Positions 60,817 to 64,000 of a DNA stretch of 64,000 bases are shown here, in pieces. Position 1 is the first letter of the stretch; every line of letters begins with the position of its first letter. The stretch lies in assembly GCF_000423185.1 (NCBI RefSeq), contig NZ_AUHM01000018.1, forward strand, positions 1-64,000. Reading direction: 5' to 3'. Under the pieces are notes generated by a model, which searched no databases, was not told where the DNA came from, and worked only from the letters and a program-made list of their open reading frames with translations. Both the position numbers and the translations under genes were made by a program. This DNA is from Inquilinus limosus DSM 16000. Its GTDB lineage: Bacteria > Pseudomonadota > Alphaproteobacteria > DSM-16000 > Inquilinaceae.

Positions 60817-61530
60817 GTGGATTTCATCGAGCGGCAGGGCGCGATGCCCCTTCAGGCGGTCGTCAATCGCAAGCTGTACATCCAGATCGCCGAGCAGATC
60901 ACGGCGCTGATCGAATCGGGCGAGTTCAGGCCGGGGCAGCAGCTGCCCTCCGAGCGCGACCTGGCGCAGGAGCTGGGGGTCAGCCGCCCGACCGTGCGCG
61001 AGGCGCTGATCGCGCTGGAGGTGGCGGGGCTGGTCGAGGTCAAGATCGGGGTCGGCGCCTTCGTCCGCGCCGCGGCCAAGGCCCCCCTGCCCGAAGCCGA
61101 CCATTCGGCGCTGGAGATCATGCAGGCCCGCGCGGTGGTGGAGCCGGAGCTGGCGGCGCTGGCGGCCCGCCACATCACGGCCGAGGGCCGGGCCGAGCTG
61201 GCCGGCATCGTCGCCGCCATGCGCGGCCAGACGGCGCGTCGGGAATGGTCGCAGGACTCGGACCGGGCCCTGCATCTGCTGATCGCCGAGCATTGCGGCA
61301 ACCAGGCGCTGCGGGAGATCGCCCTGACCCTGTGGCGCGGCCGCGAGGAGGGGCTGAGCGCCGCTTTCCACCAGCATCTGGCGCGCCAGCCGGCCCTCTT
61401 GGACCACATCATGGCCGACCATGACGGCATCGCCGCCGCCATCGCCGCCGGCGACCCGGACCGGGCCCGGGCGGCGATGGCCGCGCATCTCGATTATGTG
61501 CAGAAGGAGATGCTGGCGGTGTGGGACTGA
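60817..61530 (+). CDS. GntR-family (FadR subfamily) transcriptional regulator
   Basis: A 237-aa protein starting at GTG 60817; an ATG at 60844 is possible. Winged helix: YIQIAEQITALIESGEFRPGQQLPSERDLAQELGVSRPTVREALIALEVAGLV. The FCD domain has the metal-ligand pattern (DRALHLLIAEHCGN, HDGIAAAIAAGD). It is divergent to the L-fuconate dehydratase gene and is the most likely regulator of that operon, possibly through the TGGTC or GGGATTTAG sites. Sugar acids are the usual ligands of this group. Confidence 0.88.
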   Translation: MDFIERQGAMPLQAVVNRKLYIQIAEQITALIESGEFRPGQQLPSERDLAQELGVSRPTVREALIALEVAGLVEVKIGVGAFVRAAAKAPLPEADHSALEIMQARAVVEPELAALAARHITAEGRAELAGIVAAMRGQTARREWSQDSDRALHLLIAEHCGNQALREIALTLWRGREEGLSAAFHQHLARQPALLDHIMADHDGIAAAIAAGDPDRARAAMAAHLDYVQKEMLAVWD

Positions 61531-61542
61531 CGGTCTTCAATG

Positions 61543-61578
61543 CCATTCCTGAATGGATCGATGCCCATTCGGAAATAG
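61543..61578. promoter_or_regulatory. Two phased palindromic sites upstream of the MFS gene
   Basis: CCATTC-CT-GAATGG (61543-61556) is perfect; CCATTCGGAAATAG (61565-61578) is a degenerate second copy. The centres are 22 bp apart, two helical turns. They sit in the 120-bp gap before the sugar-acid transporter, where the GntR or LysR neighbour could bind. Confidence 0.5.
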
Positions 61579-61650
61579 AAGTGGATCGAACCGGCTCCTA
61601 GGGTTCGCCCCGAGAACAGGGCTTTCACAGCCGAATCCGGGAGGAACCCG

Positions 61651-62976
61651 ATGGCCGTCACCACCGCCGTCGACCGCGTCGCCAGGAGTCGCGTCCGCTA
61701 TCAGATTCTTCTGATGCTGTTCGCGGTGACGGTGCTCAACTACGCCGACCGCGCCATCATCTCCGTCGCCGGCACCCCGCTCTCGAAGGAGTTCGGGATC
61801 GACCCGGTGGCGATGGGGTACATCTTCTCGGCCTTCAGTTGGTCCTATGTCGCGGCGCAGGTGCCGGGCGGCTGGCTGCTCGACCGCTACGAGACCAAGC
61901 GTGTCTATGCCCTCGGCATCCTGTTCTGGTCGCTGTTCACCTTCCTGCAGGGCTGGGCTGGGTTCTTCGGCGCCGGCGCCGCGGTCGCCTTGCTGTTCCT
62001 GTTCCGCCTCGCCGTCGGTCTGTCCGAGGCGCCGTCCTTCCCGGGCAACGCCCGGATCGTCGCCGCCTGGTTCCCCAGCGCCGAGCGCGGCACGGCGTCG
62101 GCGATCTTCAACTCGGCCCAGTACTTCGCGCCGGTGATCTTCGCCCCGCTGACCAGCTGGATCGTGCAGGAATATGGCTGGCGCTGGGCCTTCTTCGTCA
62201 TGGGCGCGCTCGGCATCGTCCTCGTGGCCCTGTGGAACCGCACCATCCACGGGCCCAAGGAGCACCCGTCGGTCAACCGGGCGGAGCTGGAGCATATCGA
62301 GCAAGGCGGCGCGCTGATGTCGATCGGCGGCGCCAAGCCCGGCGCGTCGGCGGTACGGTGGAGCGACGTCAAGCAGCTGCTCGGCAACCGCATGCTGCTC
62401 GGCATCTACATCGCCCAGCACTGCATCAACGTGATCACCTACTTCTTCCTGACCTGGTTCCCGATCTACCTGGTCAATGATCGCGGCATGTCGATCCTGA
62501 AGGCCGGCTTCGTCGCCTCGCTGCCCGCCCTGTGCGGCTTCATCGGCGGCGTGCTGGGCGGCGTCATCTCCGACCACCTCTACAAGCGCACCGGCTCGCT
62601 GACCCTGGCGCGGAAGCTGCCGATCGTCTGCGGCATGCTGCTGTCGATGACCATCATCGGCTGCAACTACGTCGACGACCCGACGCTGGTGGTCGGGCTG
62701 ATGGCGCTGGCCTTCTTCGGCAAGGGCATCGGCGCGCTGGGCTGGGCCGTGGTCTCCGACACCTCGCCGAAGGAGATCGCGGGGCTGAGCGGCGGGCTGT
62801 TCAACATGTTCGGCAACACTGCCGGGATCACCACGCCGATCATCATCGGCTACATCCTGCACGCCACCGGCTCCTTCAACGGCGCGCTGCTGTTCGTCGG
62901 CCTCAACGCCTTCATCGCCATGGCCGCCTATCTCTTCGTGGTCGGCGAGATCAAGCGGGTCGAGTTGCGGCGGTGA
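61651..62976 (+). CDS. MFS transporter of the anion:cation symporter family (sugar acid type)
   Basis: A 441-aa, twelve-helix carrier, with GGGAGGA upstream. The ACS family signature is clear: LMLFAVTVLNYADRAIISVAG, GYIFSAFSWSYVAAQVPGGWLLDRYETKRVY, and GLSEAPSFPGNARIVAAWFPSAERGTASAIFNSAQYF. Relatives (GudP, ExuT-like) take up glucarate, galactonate or hexuronates. Beside FadR-type and fucose genes it probably imports a sugar acid such as fuconate or galactonate; the substrate is an inference. Confidence 0.87.
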   Translation: MAVTTAVDRVARSRVRYQILLMLFAVTVLNYADRAIISVAGTPLSKEFGIDPVAMGYIFSAFSWSYVAAQVPGGWLLDRYETKRVYALGILFWSLFTFLQGWAGFFGAGAAVALLFLFRLAVGLSEAPSFPGNARIVAAWFPSAERGTASAIFNSAQYFAPVIFAPLTSWIVQEYGWRWAFFVMGALGIVLVALWNRTIHGPKEHPSVNRAELEHIEQGGALMSIGGAKPGASAVRWSDVKQLLGNRMLLGIYIAQHCINVITYFFLTWFPIYLVNDRGMSILKAGFVASLPALCGFIGGVLGGVISDHLYKRTGSLTLARKLPIVCGMLLSMTIIGCNYVDDPTLVVGLMALAFFGKGIGALGWAVVSDTSPKEIAGLSGGLFNMFGNTAGITTPIIIGYILHATGSFNGALLFVGLNAFIAMAAYLFVVGEIKRVELRR

Positions 62977-63071
62977 GACGCCTGGGCGCCGGCCCCGTCC
63001 GGCCCCTCCCCTTTCGCCGACTGCACCGGCCGGGGCAGTATCCGCCAGCAACCGCCGCGGAACGCCCCCTG

Positions 63072-64000
63072 ATGTTCGATCTCAACCAGCTGCGCTGCTT
63101 CGTCGCCGTCGCCGAGGAGCTGCATTTCGGCCGCGCCGCCGCCCGGCTGAACATGACCCAACCACCGCTGAGCCGGCAGGTGCAGATCCTGGAGCGCATC
63201 CTCGATGTCGCTCTGTTCGAGCGCACCAGCCGGTCGGTCCGGCTGACCCCGGCCGGGCAGAGCTTCCTGGTCGAGGCGCGGCGCCTGCTGAAGCAGGCGG
63301 AAGGAGCCGCCCTCCTGGCCCGCCGCGTCGCTGCCGGCCAGGCCGGCGCGATCGGCATCGGCTTCACCGCCACCTCGGCCTATAGCTGCCTGCCCGACCT
63401 CGTCGCCGCCTGCCGCCGCCGGCTGCCCGACGCCACGCTGGTGCTGCGGGAGATGGTCTCCGCCGACCAGACCGAGGCGCTCACCTCCGGCCAGATCGAC
63501 GCCGGCCTGCTGCGGCCGCCGGTGGTGCAGGCCGGCACCGACAGCTTCCGCATCGCCGAGGAGCGGCTGATGGCGGCGGTGCCGGAGGACCACCCCCTCG
63601 CCGCCGCCCCCAGCCTGTCGCTCCGCGACTTCGCCGGCGAGCCCTTCATCATGTATGCGCCGCATGAGGCGCGCTATTTCCACGACCTGGTGATCGAGCT
63701 GTTCGCCCGGTCCGGCCTGCTGCCCGATTACGTCCAGCATCTCAGCCAGATCCATTCGATCCTGGCCCTGGTGCGCTCCGGCCTCGGCCTGTCGATCGTG
63801 CCGGAGGCGGCGCTGCAGTTGCAGATCCGCGGCGTCGCGCTGCGCCCGCTCGACCTCGCGGCGCCGCGGCCGGCGGAGCTCTACATCGCCTGGCGGCAGG
63901 ACAACGACAATCCGCTGCTGCCCCTCGTCCTCGACATCGCCCGCGGGATGGCGGAGCAGCACCGGCCGGCCGAACTCAAGGAAAGCGAGCTCGAGGACTG
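63072..64000 (+). CDS. LysR-family transcriptional regulator, cut by the window end
   Basis: The frame runs from ATG 63072 to the last base, 309 complete codons without a stop. The N-terminal HTH is LNQLRCFVAVAEELHFGRAAARLNMTQPPLSRQVQILE, followed by the linker RTSRSVRLTPAGQSFL. The ligand domain is of the CatR/BenM-like type (GIGFTATSAYSCLPDLV, REMVSADQTEALTSGQIDAGLLRP). It is nearly full length, as LysR proteins are about 300 aa. It lies 95 bp after the MFS gene in the same direction and may control it. Confidence 0.92.
   Translation, partial: MFDLNQLRCFVAVAEELHFGRAAARLNMTQPPLSRQVQILERILDVALFERTSRSVRLTPAGQSFLVEARRLLKQAEGAALLARRVAAGQAGAIGIGFTATSAYSCLPDLVAACRRRLPDATLVLREMVSADQTEALTSGQIDAGLLRPPVVQAGTDSFRIAEERLMAAVPEDHPLAAAPSLSLRDFAGEPFIMYAPHEARYFHDLVIELFARSGLLPDYVQHLSQIHSILALVRSGLGLSIVPEAALQLQIRGVALRPLDLAAPRPAELYIAWRQDNDNPLLPLVLDIARGMAEQHRPAELKESELED

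Overview
The window comes from a high-GC Gram-negative bacterium, almost certainly an alphaproteobacterium. It carries a complete PhyR/NepR/EcfG general stress response locus, which is confined to that class. It has an SOS box of the alphaproteobacterial form GTTC-N7-GTTC, a rplU-rpmA...obgE...proB order, and GC-rich palindromic intergenic repeats typical of Rhodospirillales and Rhizobiales genomes. The mix of sugar ABC importers, RTX proteins and fucoside catabolism would suit an Azospirillum/Inquilinus-like soil or host-associated organism, but that is a guess.

Left edge (1-8104): the C-terminal end of an IS transposase is followed by a defence island that is visibly lower in GC than the rest. 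A MutL/GHKL-type ATPase, a Z1-domain helicase-like protein and a PD-(D/E)XK (DUF4420) nuclease overlap head to tail. They converge on a cytosine-5 DNA methyltransferase that is coupled to a Vsr mismatch endonuclease. The set resembles Mza-type systems but has no AIPR gene in view. This is the best candidate for an incompletely described system.

8304-31000: chromosomal metabolism and transport. It holds a TerC-like membrane protein whose coding sequence contains an in-frame palindromic repeat, a PRC-barrel protein, two RTX proteins, a DMT exporter with a divergent CGNR regulator, and a polyol-type ABC importer with GMC and SDR dehydrogenases and no ATPase gene. It also holds an endonuclease III-like protein under an SOS box, a divergent pair of citrate synthase-like genes (one fused to an HTH domain), a membrane adenylate cyclase and an MFS transporter.

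30513-33960: the general stress response locus: ecfG sigma factor, NepR anti-sigma factor, PhyR response regulator and a HisKA_2 kinase. It is followed by a well-formed candidate small RNA with its own -10 box and terminator.

34022-45632: an Lrp regulator with a cysteine dioxygenase, an acyl-CoA ligase, a TPP riboswitch that controls a tiny leader ORF and a DMT transporter, proB, small enzymes, obgE, rpmA and rplU (with a likely attenuator), tRNA-Ser(CGA), two tandem small paralogues, and an epimerase with a divergent MmyB-type regulator.

45642-64000: an IorAB-type molybdenum hydroxylase with a divergent AraC regulator, a Tat-exported SDR with a LysR regulator, a P-loop NTPase, and then an L-fucose/fucoside gene cluster: fuconate dehydratase, GH29 fucosidase and an ABC importer without ATPase. 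Next come a PhyH-HEAT fusion and a GntR regulator. On the other side of the fuconate dehydratase promoter lie a second GntR regulator, a sugar-acid MFS transporter and a LysR gene cut off by the window end.
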